Shown here in pieces: positions 22,706 through 33,032 of a stretch of DNA of 64,000 nt. Both the position numbers and the translations under genes were made by a program. Each line of letters opens with the position of its first letter. Positions within the stretch are counted from its first letter, which is position 1. The notes beneath the pieces were generated by a model, which saw only the letters and a list, made by a program, of their open reading frames with translations, had not been told where the DNA came from and searched no databases. Source of the DNA: Agrocybe praecox (taxonomy: Eukaryota; Basidiomycota; Agaricomycetes; Agaricales; Agrocybaceae); the NCBI GenBank assembly GCA_964017145.1, contig OZ024841.1, forward strand, positions 372,001-436,000, written 5' to 3'.

Positions 22706-23939
22706 CTGGGTAATAAGCAAGGTGTCATGTATAAATGTGACTGCTATGGCTGGGCGACAAACACATATGACCTTCCTTATGTCGCTTTCCTATCTCTTTG
22801 TCTGGATCCACAACCCACCCTCGATAATCTGGTCACATCTGCCATGATCACTGTTTCTCATTCCCTTCCCTTGTTCTCTATCCGCTTGTTGCTGCTCAGC
22901 GCTCAGTGCTCAAGTTAATAACATCCCATGTTTTACTTGGCGCCACCCACTTGCACTCACCTGCCTCTCGCTAAAACCACCATCACCACGAACACGAGTG
23001 TGACGACTGGTATCATGAACGTCCGGGCTTTCATCATCGACTTTCTCATCCTTGTTTTATCAACAACCCTCCAGTCCTCCCTCTCACACTTCTCTCTGTC
23101 ATTTCTCATCTAGCACCTCTATTGCATTCATGTCAATCCTCCGCTCCCACAGGCTCGAGTCTCAATGACGACCCGTCCCAGACCCTCCAAGAGCAACTAC
23201 CAGCGGACCTAATCACGTTAATGTTATGCTCCCGCTTGTCCCTCATTGTTCATGGCGAGTCTCACCCCTGCCATGTCAAGTCCATCGGAGGGTGTGAAGG
23301 AGTGTAAGAGTTTGCCAAATTGGATACATGATGTGGAAGGGTGGGCGGTGTTCCTGCCTGGGGAGATTTATCGTGTTTTGTGTGCGAAGGAGGGCCCACA
23401 CGTTGGGCGTATGAGTTGAGGAGGGTTAGAAGAGGATGTGGATGGCTTGAGGACGCATGTGTTTAGGAGGTTATGGAGAAGGAAGAGTAGTGCATCGACA
23501 TCGACCCATCTATGCTGGATGTTTTTGCTGGCACCTTCAAAGTGAACGCTACATTTACCAGTGCCACCAATTAAAAGCATAGATGACACTATGGCCCAAT
23601 TGTCAACGGCCAGTATGACTTCCAGAAGCTTCATGATGTTACCAAAGTCATTACCTATAACCTCAACAAGATCATTGATGTTCTTCCCCCTCACCTGGAT
23701 CTTCACGCTCACGGTTAGACCAGGCCCTCGCCTCAGACCTTAACGTTCAATATTCAACGTCACGTGTCAACGTTGCAACATCACCGACGATGATGACGAC
23801 ATTCGTCTGTCTGTCCTGGAATCCCTCTGCACTCCGCAAAATTCGTCTTTGTCATATTACTCTTTGTCTTCATTATCTAACCTCATCTCACCTTTCTTTC
23901 CTTCTATCTGTGTTCGTTTTGTTGATACAAATTCCTGGG
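22706..23939. other. non-coding, contains a dispersed repeat copy
   Basis: Short ORFs here lack family features. The part from about 22780 to 23300 resembles 48730-49260 (see the repeat entries). The rest shows nothing I can name. Confidence 0.45.
22780..23300 (+). repeat. dispersed repeat, copy 1 (partner near 48730-49260)
   Basis: Collinear blocks shared with the partner include TCTGGATCCAC.ACCC.CCCTCG, CCTGCCTCTCGC-like, GAGTGTGA.GA.TGGTATCA and AATGACGACCCGTCCCAGAC against AACGACGACCCGCCCCAGGC. The copies are diverged, with indels. No coding capacity is clear. Confidence 0.55.
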
Positions 23940-26253
23940 ATGGGAGACAAAAGGAAATCAGTACGACCCAATACGTCCTTCAGACTATTGAGTCGTGCCA
24001 AACATCATGTCAGTAGGCTCACTTCTTATTCAGAAACACTAACGTACTGAATTATGCAGGAACATCAAGTTCTTGTGGCGCTGATGATGCACGGACGACG
24101 ATGCCAATGGGATAGGCTTGCGACTGCATCCAGCGTTGACGGACTGGATGTTGAATTCCGCAGGAATGTCAAGTTCTCGTGGCGCCGATGGTTGTGAAGT
24201 ACGGTCAACAATGACGGGATCATGGGTGTCGTGCCAAACGATGGTCTTGACAAGAAGTGGATGGGTGAGTCATTCATTGCGATACTAGAGAGGGAAACCT
24301 GGTACTCATTCGCTCATGTTGTTTTTCTATGCATTCTATTGCTGTTCCCGCACCCACACATCCGCATAGCAGTGGCCCGCTAAAACAAGTTATTGCTTAC
24401 ATTCTTATATCATACATCCACTCAAGTAGTACTGCGACGAGAGCTGTATGTTATGCTGGTTCATGACTTTCATATGTAGAGGGTTGGCAGAGGTTGTATA
24501 TTCCAATATAGACTCCAATTAAATTCAAATTTTACGAGTATCTCCAGCTCAGTTCTTGTTAAAATTCCTTATAAGATGGAAGTGTGGAAAAACACAATTG
24601 TGCGTAATGGTGAATTCCCATGGCGGAATGATCACATGATATTCTGTGATTTTACAGCGCAAAGGTAAGGCTCAAGCGCCCCACAGTAACCAGGTTATTA
24701 TAATATGGCCCTCCGTCTTTTCCCAGAGAGTGATATCGCCATCGCAATTCAACATCTCGACGAATGTAACACCACACCTGAGGTTCGGGAAGCAACGAGG
24801 CATCTTAAAGCAATCCTTTCAAGTTCACAGCAACATGATCACAAATCATCTGGCGGGACGGTTGGTAGGCACAATTGAGTACAGCCAGAGGTATGTTCTG
24901 GTTCTTTTACATAGAATGAGTCCCATTAACGGCATTTATCATAGCCTGGCGTACCTCACCGAACTCTTGCCCTCCCAGGGCCATCGTCTGGCGTGGTTGA
25001 ACCCAATAATCTATTGCCTAAGGTATGTGCTCAGTGAGTGATGTCATAATTGATAGACTTACATGCCCTTTCTGCCAGAGTCCTCTTGCGCCGTTGCTGC
25101 TTTTACCTGAGCCAAGCTCCTTATCATGTGAAGTAGGTTTTCTTTTGGGTTTGTAAATTTGTATTCAAATCTGAAGACTTGCCTACTTCATTTGATAGCA
25201 TGCACCTTGCAACACCGTTACCCAGGCGCCATTAGTGCTGGGCCATACCAGCCATTCTGTGTTTCGAAATCGGAATTCGAGCATTATTCCACCGCATGTA
25301 TGGAGTCGCTGCACCGTAGCTGTCGTCCAGCCTCCGTCACCATTAATGTTTGGTACCATCAAACAAGTAAGCTTCATTTTCGTTCTGAAACTTGGATTCC
25401 AGGCTTACCTGTTTGAATCCACAGTGTGTACATTGCCCCACAGTCACTGGCACCCAGCTCCTGTCGTGCTCTTGTGTTATTGAATGAGATGATGTGTTCT
25501 ACGAGGTAAGCGTCCTCAATATTGTATATCATGACCAGTGACCTACATGCTTTCTCGACCAGAATTCTCTGTATCCAGCATTGTCAGTTCTGACTGCAAC
25601 AGATGCTTCGTGTGAGGTAAGTTTTATTTTCGTTCTGAAAGTTGTATTTCAGGCTTACCTGTTTGAATCTGCAGCACATACATTGCCCCACTGTCACCTG
25701 CACCCAGCCTTCGTTGTTATCTGGTGCTCTCAAAGTTAACAATGTGTTGCGTGAGGTACTGGTAGAACTTATTTTAAGATTACCGTGGTGACTAACCCCA
25801 CTGATGTTAATAGAATGCACCCACTGCTATGTCATCGTTACCGCCATCATCAACAGCACAGAACATACCTATGCGTGGGGTAAGCATCCAGCTCGCATGT
25901 GAAATTAAAAGCAAGCTCTTATCTTGTTAACGTTGCAGCATACATTTATGTCTGCCCTGTCGCCTCTATCGTCATCTTCCACCTTGTTGGATCCTTTATC
26001 GTGTGAGGTCTGTATCTAACTGTGATTATAATATGTCAGGACACTTATCTATTTGCTATTGCAGCATACACCTGCCTATGCTTTCTCCGAAAGCCCTCTC
26101 GCGTTCTCGATGGATGTCAGTATGGACGATTCTAGCTCTTCTGTGCCGGGGCAGAGACTCGGACCTGTCAATCATGGCTCTAACCAGGCAGGCGTCAATG
26201 AGGCTGGAAATTCTTGGAGTGTGTCTCAGGCTCCAGGGTTGAAGAAAAGGTGA
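23940..26253 (+). pseudogene. mini-exon array, 5' part of an unknown gene
   Basis: A likely start MGDKRKSVRPNTSF (23940) is followed by a long series of very small exons separated by 50-66 nt introns with GT..AG ends. Clear phase-0 exons are 24945-25022, 25079-25132, 25199-25366, 25425-25505, 25563-25616, 25675-25755, 25814-25879, 25939-26007 and 26065 onward. Several are exactly 54 or 81 nt. Many begin HT/HA and end SCE or RE, for example NSLYPALSVL..DASCE and HTFMSALSPL..PLSCE. Two exon-intron blocks about 250 bp apart (25367-25505 and 25617-25755) are near copies, which shows recent exon duplication. One exon (25425-25505) carries an in-frame TGA. The last exon stops at a TGA at 26251-26253 (..LKKR, stop), after which the same frame continues to the ATG at 26281. 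The product would be Ser/Pro-rich; no domain is recognised. Confidence 0.55.
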
Positions 26254-26280
26254 AGGAAAGGGAAAGCCAAGCTCGTTCCC

Positions 26281-27443
26281 ATGGCTTCTCGAGTTAGAGT
26301 GGGGTCAGAACATCCACAACCGCCACCACCACCATCAAAGCAGTGTGCCAGAGGTGGCGCTCCTGTTGGAACCTGGATAGGCGATCCTCGGGCTCGGAAA
26401 CAAATTCAAGCTAATCGAGACCCAGAACTGTATGGTTCGTCACATTCTTTGAACCAACCGGACTTGGATGAGGACCAATTTCAGCAGTCTGAAACACCAT
26501 CGGGAAGTTACCAGCTCAGCGAGTCTATGTTCTCCATGCTTGACAGCACACTTCCTTTAATTCTTCCTGAGCCAGAGCATCAGGCCCTTTCTCCTCAAGG
26601 ATATCACTTTGTCCTATATCTTTGTGTCGCATGCCAACGTCTTTCACTCAACACAGACTCAAACCATCTTCAAAACCGCTTGGTTGGTCTTTTTCAAAAT
26701 TTGGAAAAGGAAATAATCAGTCGTCCACCTGATGGTGGTGATGCCAGTCACTATGTAACAAGACTGATTAATCAACTTGCCGTGGCTGAAGATAAAATTC
26801 GACAAGCTGAATTTTTGTTTATGATTGCTACAATTCAATTTAGAAATCAAATTGCCAGGTACGTGTTCCTTTCAACATATGTTTAAGAAATTCACTTACA
26901 CACTTATAGTATATGCAATGCAAGGTCGCAGACGAAGCAAGCTGTTCTTAGGTCGCTTGAAAAGCAAACCGGTAAATCAGAGGCAGTCTTGGCTCGATAT
27001 GTGTCTGATGGTGCAAAGTACTCGATCTTAGCTAGCGGAGGTACGAATTCTAGTTCTTTGGAATTATTCTTGAATTTACTTGCTAACTTTAGCCTCTATC
27101 AGGTACCATATTTCTTTTGGCTATTATCGCTGTTGCTGGTCTTAAGCCAATGATACGTGGTCTCAAAATGGATATCCTTTTACGCCTCAGCTATATGTTC
27201 AAGTGTCCGAACCCCAGTGAGTTTTCTACCCCTTTTATTTTGTCACCTTCTTACCTTTATTTAGCCCAACCAGCTGGTAAACATATCATTGAAGACATCA
27301 TTCCTTTGATATCAGCATTGCGTCAGAAATATCAGTTGACTTTTTTGACCATGTTTATGCAAGAGATTGCCCAAACTGAGGGCTTTATGTCTGATATGGA
27401 AGTCGGCAACTTGAAGCAATCTGATACTTTTTTAACTCAATGA
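26281..27443 (+). CDS. conserved helical protein of unknown function, 333 aa
   Basis: Four exons (26281-26858, 26910-27040, 27103-27216, 27265-27443) join in frame. After a Pro-rich start (QPPPPPSKQ) residues 75-190 are mostly helical (LYLCVACQRLSLNTDSN, then EDKIRQAEFLFMIATIQFRN). The next exons read ICNARSQTKQAVLRSLEKQT..VLARYVSDGAKYSILASGG, then a hydrophobic TIFLLAIIAVAGLKP that could be a membrane helix or a buried helix. I remember similar proteins from Agaricomycetes but cannot name a function. The frame is open upstream through RKGKAKLVP to the TGA at 26251, so the true product may once have included the mini-exon array. It lies directly before the dioxygenase-like gene on the same strand. 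Confidence 0.6.
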
Positions 27444-27550
27444 CTTACAAGTACGTTTTCATGTTCTCTCTATGTGCCTTTCATGATCTGACCCAATTAT
27501 GCAGTGCCCTTATCAAGCAATGTTGTCCCTTTACTTGGCAGTTATGCCTT

Positions 27551-29012
27551 ATGCCTCTTGATGATTCCGTTCAGGTTCTTTCATGCGTCCCATCTTCATA
27601 CATCAATCTTCTTCTTTATCCAACGAATGACAATCTTTCAAGCTTTGTTCTTATGCAATCGCAAGCGATTGATGAGGTATTGCTGACTATTCACGGAAAA
27701 TTGACACCAATTCGCACAATAGATACACCTTTCAATCCTCAACATGACAAAAATGCATCAATGCAGTATCCACGAGCCTACGAAAATAAGCCACTCACCA
27801 AAAAACGCCATCTCTTTACAAAAGCAGAGCGAAAATGTGCCCAAAAAGCGGAGGTTCCTATTTCACCAGAGGAGCTGGAAACCATGGTATGTCTCTGCTT
27901 ATTTATTTCTTAGAAGAGGCTAAAATTGAATATGATGGTTAGCTTTGCAAACAGCTTAGTCAGGGCAAAAAAAGCGATGGAAAATATATCCATGTTCTTC
28001 AGGAAATACTGAAAGGGTAAGTGTTTTTACCCTAGCGCTTTTTATATTTTTCATTATGTATTCAGAGAACCCCTTCGCTTCAATGATTGTAATGGGGATT
28101 TTTTCGCCATACTCTCCCCCCACATGCCTGATCACCTTCGTAATAAACTGCTGTCTTTTCTCAAGCTGTGCATGAGTGATCGACTCCAGTATACTGATTC
28201 AGAAGCTGGAGGAAAGGCATTTTCATTCCCCACGTTTCATTTTTACTGGTGGAACAAATACAGGGCACATGTAAGTCAATGTCTTTGATTTTATATCCAT
28301 TAATTGAAGTTAAATGCATTAGGGGCATGCAGCACCATCTGATATAGAGCCATCTGCGCTTCGGAAGGAAGGCAATAAGCGCCTCAATAGCTCTCAATAC
28401 GTTCCTCATACAACCCAAGAAATTCATGAACATTCGGAAGAGTATCAAAGCCTTAAAAATTGCTTCGAGGAAGTATTCGTGTGGATAAAGACAGAGGTAC
28501 GTTATTTCATATAAATAATACCTTGATAAATTTCTAAATAAAAACCTTAGCTTGAACGTCTTCTTCCCAAGGAGTATGAAATCATTTCCCAGTTCGCTGA
28601 AGTCCTTCCCTGTGATGCCTTTTTGCCTACTCATCCATTCAGTGGGTTTGTCGTCAACTTCAACATTATGACCCAGATTCACAGGGATACTAATGACAAT
28701 GTACTCTGCATTGTGATGGCCATTAGTGATGATGCCTGTACTGGTGGAGACTTATGCCTTCTTGAGCCTGGTCTTTGCATTGAGCTCAAGAATGGTGATA
28801 TGATAATCTTTCGCTCCAAAGATATTACTCATTTCAATCTTCACTTCAAGGGAGTGCGTGCATCGCTTGTTCTTCATTCAGATAGCTTTGGCGATAATTG
28901 GGTTGAAGATCGCAATGGCTGGGAACACAATGTTTATATGCATACAAAGGACAAACTAACAGATAATTGGCAGCGCAGTATTTTTATGCACGTTGAAACA
29001 GGGCTAACCTAA
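27551..29012 (+). CDS. second 2OG-Fe(II) dioxygenase-like protein (TET/JBP-type fold), about 416 aa
   Basis: Five exons (27551-27886, 27943-28016, 28066-28270, 28323-28496, 28551-29012) join in frame. The start is uncertain: ATG 27551 gives about 416 aa and ATG 27653 gives 382 aa. The last exon holds the catalytic fold: FSGFVVNFNIMTQIHRDTND with HxD, GGDLCLLEPGLCIELKNGDMI as the central beta strands, THFNLHF with the distal histidine, and a GVRASLVLHSD arginine. It then reads EDRNGWEHNVYM. The metal and 2-oxoglutarate ligands are therefore present. It differs clearly from the 16292-17935 enzyme, so it is a separate lineage. The N-terminal region contains FTKAERKCAQKA and is mostly helical. 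From memory this type is abundant in Agaricomycetes and is often grouped with TET/JBP; the substrate is unknown. Confidence 0.65.
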
Positions 29013-29160
29013 TTTCTTGGTAGTATACTTGTATTTGTGTTTCATCAATTTTTATTTACCACTCGTTTGATTTTTATTTTCGCCTTTCTCTACCATACTA
29101 TTGACTTTCTCTATTTTACTTTGGGCAACTTACTATACCTAATCTTTCTCAAAATCTCAC

Positions 29161-30897
29161 ATGGCTTCACGAACAACACGTCAATCTAGTTCTGCAAAAT
29201 CCAGCTCCAGCAAAGCTCCAAAGGTGGGCTGCAAAAGCGTGAGTGGCAAACGTGGAAAGAGTCAATCTAAGACTGCTTCCCCTATTGACCTTGCAGACTT
29301 AACTGATCAACAGCGTCTGCAACTACTGAAGACGCTACAGACAACGGTTGGAGCTCAAAGGAAAGATATTGAGCAGGCAGAGACCCTTGGTACGTGACAA
29401 TTTATAAAGTTTTACCTTGCATTTATTATAAAATATTCTATCTAGCCATTCAAAAGAGGAACCAGGTTCTTATGGATGAAGAGAACCAAGGGGAGTCCTC
29501 TGAGGAAGAGAGTGATGCAGGTCGCTCTCATTCTAAACGCCCACGTACCGTGGGTCTTAGTGAAGGAGAAGAAGAGTTGGCAAAAACACTAGGGCCTACT
29601 CCTCCAGCCCTATTCGTACCTGATGAAGAACCAACTGGCGTGGAATCAGAGGACAACAATGACAAGGACAACAGTGGAGATATTGACAGTGTCATGGGAG
29701 ATGTGGATGATGCTGAGCATGAGCTGCAGAACTTTGATGATACCCCGCTGAAAACTGGACTCTGGGATGATAATAATGGTGTAAGAATCTTCACGCAATG
29801 CTTACAGAATTAGTACTAACTATTGGGTCACTCAGATGATTTTTCAGGATACAGCCAGTCTTACCAGCCGAAGCTCAACGCCAACAAGGGGCTCACGTTC
29901 CAACAAAGTAACGGAAAATGACTTTTCACCCAGGACCAAGAAACTTGCAATTGCTGCTAAGAATCACGTACGCACCACTAGCATTTATAATACACCTTTT
30001 CCTCCTGTGAGCAAGTCAGGTCGCTGGGAGTTTGTGTGGTCTACAATTAAAGAAGCTGCCACAATTGGCCCTCAACAAGAACAGACTCAGCTTCAGGAAG
30101 CGCTGAAGAAAGCAGCAAGAAATGATAATATCAAAAAAGATTTAATTACAATTGTACATTGATATGTTACATCCAGACCAGTGTCTAACCTTGGATTGTT
30201 TTGCTCCAGACCATGTATTCCCAGTCATATCTTCTCAGTAACATTATTTCCAAGGCTCAAGAGCGAGTTCACGCTCATTTTCATCTTAACGGATCCCCTG
30301 ATGAGGTTAAAGAGTCAGCTGAGTGGCTACTATTGAATTCACACTTTACTTACAGTGACATTGATGTTGAGGTATGTGTTTTTTTCCTACCACTAGAGCA
30401 TGCTCAAGTAATTTTTATTTTTAGAAACGAACATTCAATCAAAACAAGCCTTTTGGTTGTGAACTCCTCATTGAAATTATAGAGGCCCAATGGTTTCCTT
30501 CCGCAAGGTCGAAGGCAGATCTTGGAACCACCGCTCGCATCATTAGAGACAACGGCTTGCCACTCTCCATCATTTTTCTAGTTGCTACTGCTGTGCGTAA
30601 AAAATCCTGCTCATGTATTCTGTCTGACCATTATATTCAGATCCAGCACGCCCTTAAAGAGTGGTGCAATAATGGAAGAAAGGCCATTCATATTCATTTC
30701 TCGGAAGACCTTGCTAAGCAATTGTACGTTCTCTACTGCTGTGTTGACTTGACTTTACTAATCACTGTACTAGCTATGAGCAACATCACACCAACTGGAA
30801 GATCATCGAAGAACGCACAGAAGTCTGGGGTACCTATTGGAAGGCTGAAATGTTGCGCCAAATCATGTTTGTAGCTTTCATTTCACTCAAGCGTTAA
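29161..30897 (+). CDS. DUF6532-like protein, 472 aa
   Basis: Seven exons (29161-29389, 29446-29780, 29836-30153, 30210-30371, 30425-30592, 30641-30723, 30774-30897) give one frame. The N-terminus is Ser/Lys-rich with repeated KSSSSKAPK and KRGKSQSK motifs, then an acidic middle (GESSEEESDAG; SEDNNDKDNSGD). From about residue 200 to the end the arrangement resembles DUF6532: YNTPFPPVSKSGRWEFVWST, IKKDLITI, LLSNIISKAQERV, EIIEAQWFPSARSK, GLPLSIIFLVATAIQHALKE and YEQHHTNWKIIEE. This family is common in Agaricomycetes, often in repeat-rich regions, and has no assigned function. The gene starts 149 bp after the dioxygenase-like gene on the same strand. Low-complexity termini suggest a nuclear protein. 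Confidence 0.65.
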
Positions 30898-32783
30898 GGT
30901 GCTTGCTGCGGGGTTGAGTGTGTATGTACGATTTGTACTTTGTATATACTCCGAAACAAAACCCAATCAATGTGATTAGTTCTTTCGTGGGAGGGATACG
31001 CGATACGCGTCGTTAATTATGTTTTCTCTCTAAAGATACGCTCTCTAATGCAACAGAACGTTTCCTAGGCTCGAAGATCACAAGTGTTTGAGTAGCTTAC
31101 GCACAAAGCGAAGTTCCTCGGAAAGTGTAAACGTAGATTTAATGTGTTTCCACAAGATGTAGTGTGTAGGTAGTTCGCCACTTAGGCTGGATACTTAATC
31201 CAAAGTCTTTTAATCACTTAGAAAGGGGACTCAATCCTAAACGGGCCACTTAGGCGTCACTTAGACTATTTGCCACTTAGGCAGGGAACTTATCCCTCGG
31301 AACGGGCCACTTAGGCGTCACTTAGACAATTCTTGCCACTTAGGCGGGTATTAAGCTTTATGTCACTTAAGACAGAGGAAACTTTATCCCAATACGTTTA
31401 CTTAGGTTCCTCGAGAACTCTACAAGTTAACTCAAGTCGCTCAACTAACGCCAAGATGCTCAAATGACACGGTAGGTAGTCTGTTCAATAAAACCAACTC
31501 TCGCAGAGATTTATTAGGTACCAAAGGTCGATCCTAGGAGTTTGCAACTCAATGCGCGTTCCTCGAATTTGGACAACTGGGTTCTAGTTTTATCTGGGGT
31601 GCTACAGTAATTTACAGGCTGCTTATATACTGCTAGGTTTCGGAAAATACAGGAATACTTGGAGCGGATCGGAAATGCTCGGAAAATACAGGAAATAATA
31701 TTATTGGTTAACGCTAGGTAGCTCCACTCGATGCATAAGCAACCAGTAGGTACCATGCGTGTTTTTGTATACCCTTGGAAGGGTTCGTATGGTTGGGCAA
31801 GTCGCTGACTCGAGCATGATGCTCCGAGGGCACTTATTCGCATTAGCCGACGATCATTGATCGACGTCGTAGGGTCCGAAGCATCGGAGTTCCGTGGTAT
31901 CGTATGGATCTACAATCCTCGGCTCCACAACTGCCGTTTAAGGTAACTGCGCATATCCGAGGGTCTTAAGACCATGTGTAAGCGTTCCTAGGAACTTCTC
32001 CTTTTAGGTTTATCAGCGATCTGACTTGAGCAGACGTCGGCAAGTCCTAATTGACATTACTAGTGCTTGTCTCGTTGTTTGCATAGTGCCCACTATGTTC
32101 CTAGGGACCAGTAATGTACTTTGTTAATGCTAGGATCAGTCCTACCGCCTTGAGTTTAGCGTTCCTAGGAACGTTGGCAGTAGTTTACATGTACTTTCAT
32201 ATGGTGGGAACTTTCCGTTTCCATATTAGGTAGATGTGGACGCATTGCGCACTGCGTAATAATAAGTGGCTATAGCGCCGTTAAGCTTATTATCAGCAGG
32301 CTCTAGCTTACATTCCTGATGGTTGAATATTATCCTAGGAGCCTTCGATCCTGCTGCATCGCTGTTAAAGTGTTCCACGCATTTCCGAGGAACTACTATA
32401 ACTAACTCTAGCATTCGTAAGGTTCGTCCTAGGGTTCGTAGAATAGTTTCCCCTAGCCAAACATGTAGCTATCCTCGCTCTGTACTTATGTAGACTTAAT
32501 AATAAACGTGTTTATTATGCCGAAAATTAAGTAGGATAGATACTTGGTTAAAGTTCAGTCACTGCCGAACACCGGTCGTATCAGCGTTTTGATAACTCAT
32601 GCAAACAATCGTTCAGGATTAGAAACAAGGATACTTCCTCTAGGATTGCCTCTGAAAAGGATATAGAGAACTGTGGCGTTAACTTTGAAGCATTGGACCG
32701 CATTGCTCGCGAAGATCTTGGAAGAGAGAGCACTGCCGCACATACTCCCTCTATCAGCACCACATCCCCCATCAGCAGCAGTA
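30898..32783. other. non-coding, tandem motifs, possible LTR-like sequence
   Basis: No gene is convincing. A cluster of CACTTAG words lies at 31170-31375. The palindromic words CCTAGGAA or TTCCTAGG recur (near 31062, 31988, 32170). The last part, about 32510-32783, has a frame open up to the KDZ insertion point (see findings). Confidence 0.45.
31170..31375 (+). repeat. tandem CACTTAG motif cluster
   Basis: GCCACTTAGGC and GTCACTTAGAC alternate with about 9-35 nt spacers. The composite GGGCCACTTAGGCGTCACTT followed by AGAC occurs twice (31244 and 31304). About nine motif copies are present. Confidence 0.7.
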
Positions 32784-32826
32784 CTTTACTGTGCCCCACA
32801 GATACTACTCAGAACTGATCAGAAAT
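32784..32826 (+). repeat. left TIR of the 6.1-kb KDZ element
   Basis: It starts CTTTACTGTGCCCCACAG and ends GAACTGATCAGAAAT, and pairs with 38860-38902. Confidence 0.8.
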
Positions 32827-32935
32827 TTGTATTTCTGAGCAGTTCTGAGCAGTTCTGATCAGAGTTGCTACTCAAAGGTCAGAGCTTGTGCAGAATGTAA
32901 CATTTTCTGAGTAGATCTGAGCAGATCTGAGTAGA
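32827..32935. repeat. left subterminal repeats
   Basis: TTCTGAGCAG, TTCTGATCAGA and TCTGAGCAGATCTGAGTAG-type words occur several times in a row. The same words recur at 38744-38880 near the right end, so they are likely transposase-binding subterminal repeats. Confidence 0.65.
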
Positions 32936-33032
32936 ATTGTTAAAGATTGAGCAAACAGACTTTGCCATATATTGCACTTGTAGATGCAATGTAATAAATA
33001 ATAAATGACTATTGGAATAATAAGTACCCAAA

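Noticed and set aside
24065..24277. Short direct repeat with CAAGTTCTTGTGGCGCTGATG and CAAGTTCTCGTGGCGCCGATG
   Set aside because: Only two partial copies inside the start of the mini-exon gene; too little to define a separate repeat.
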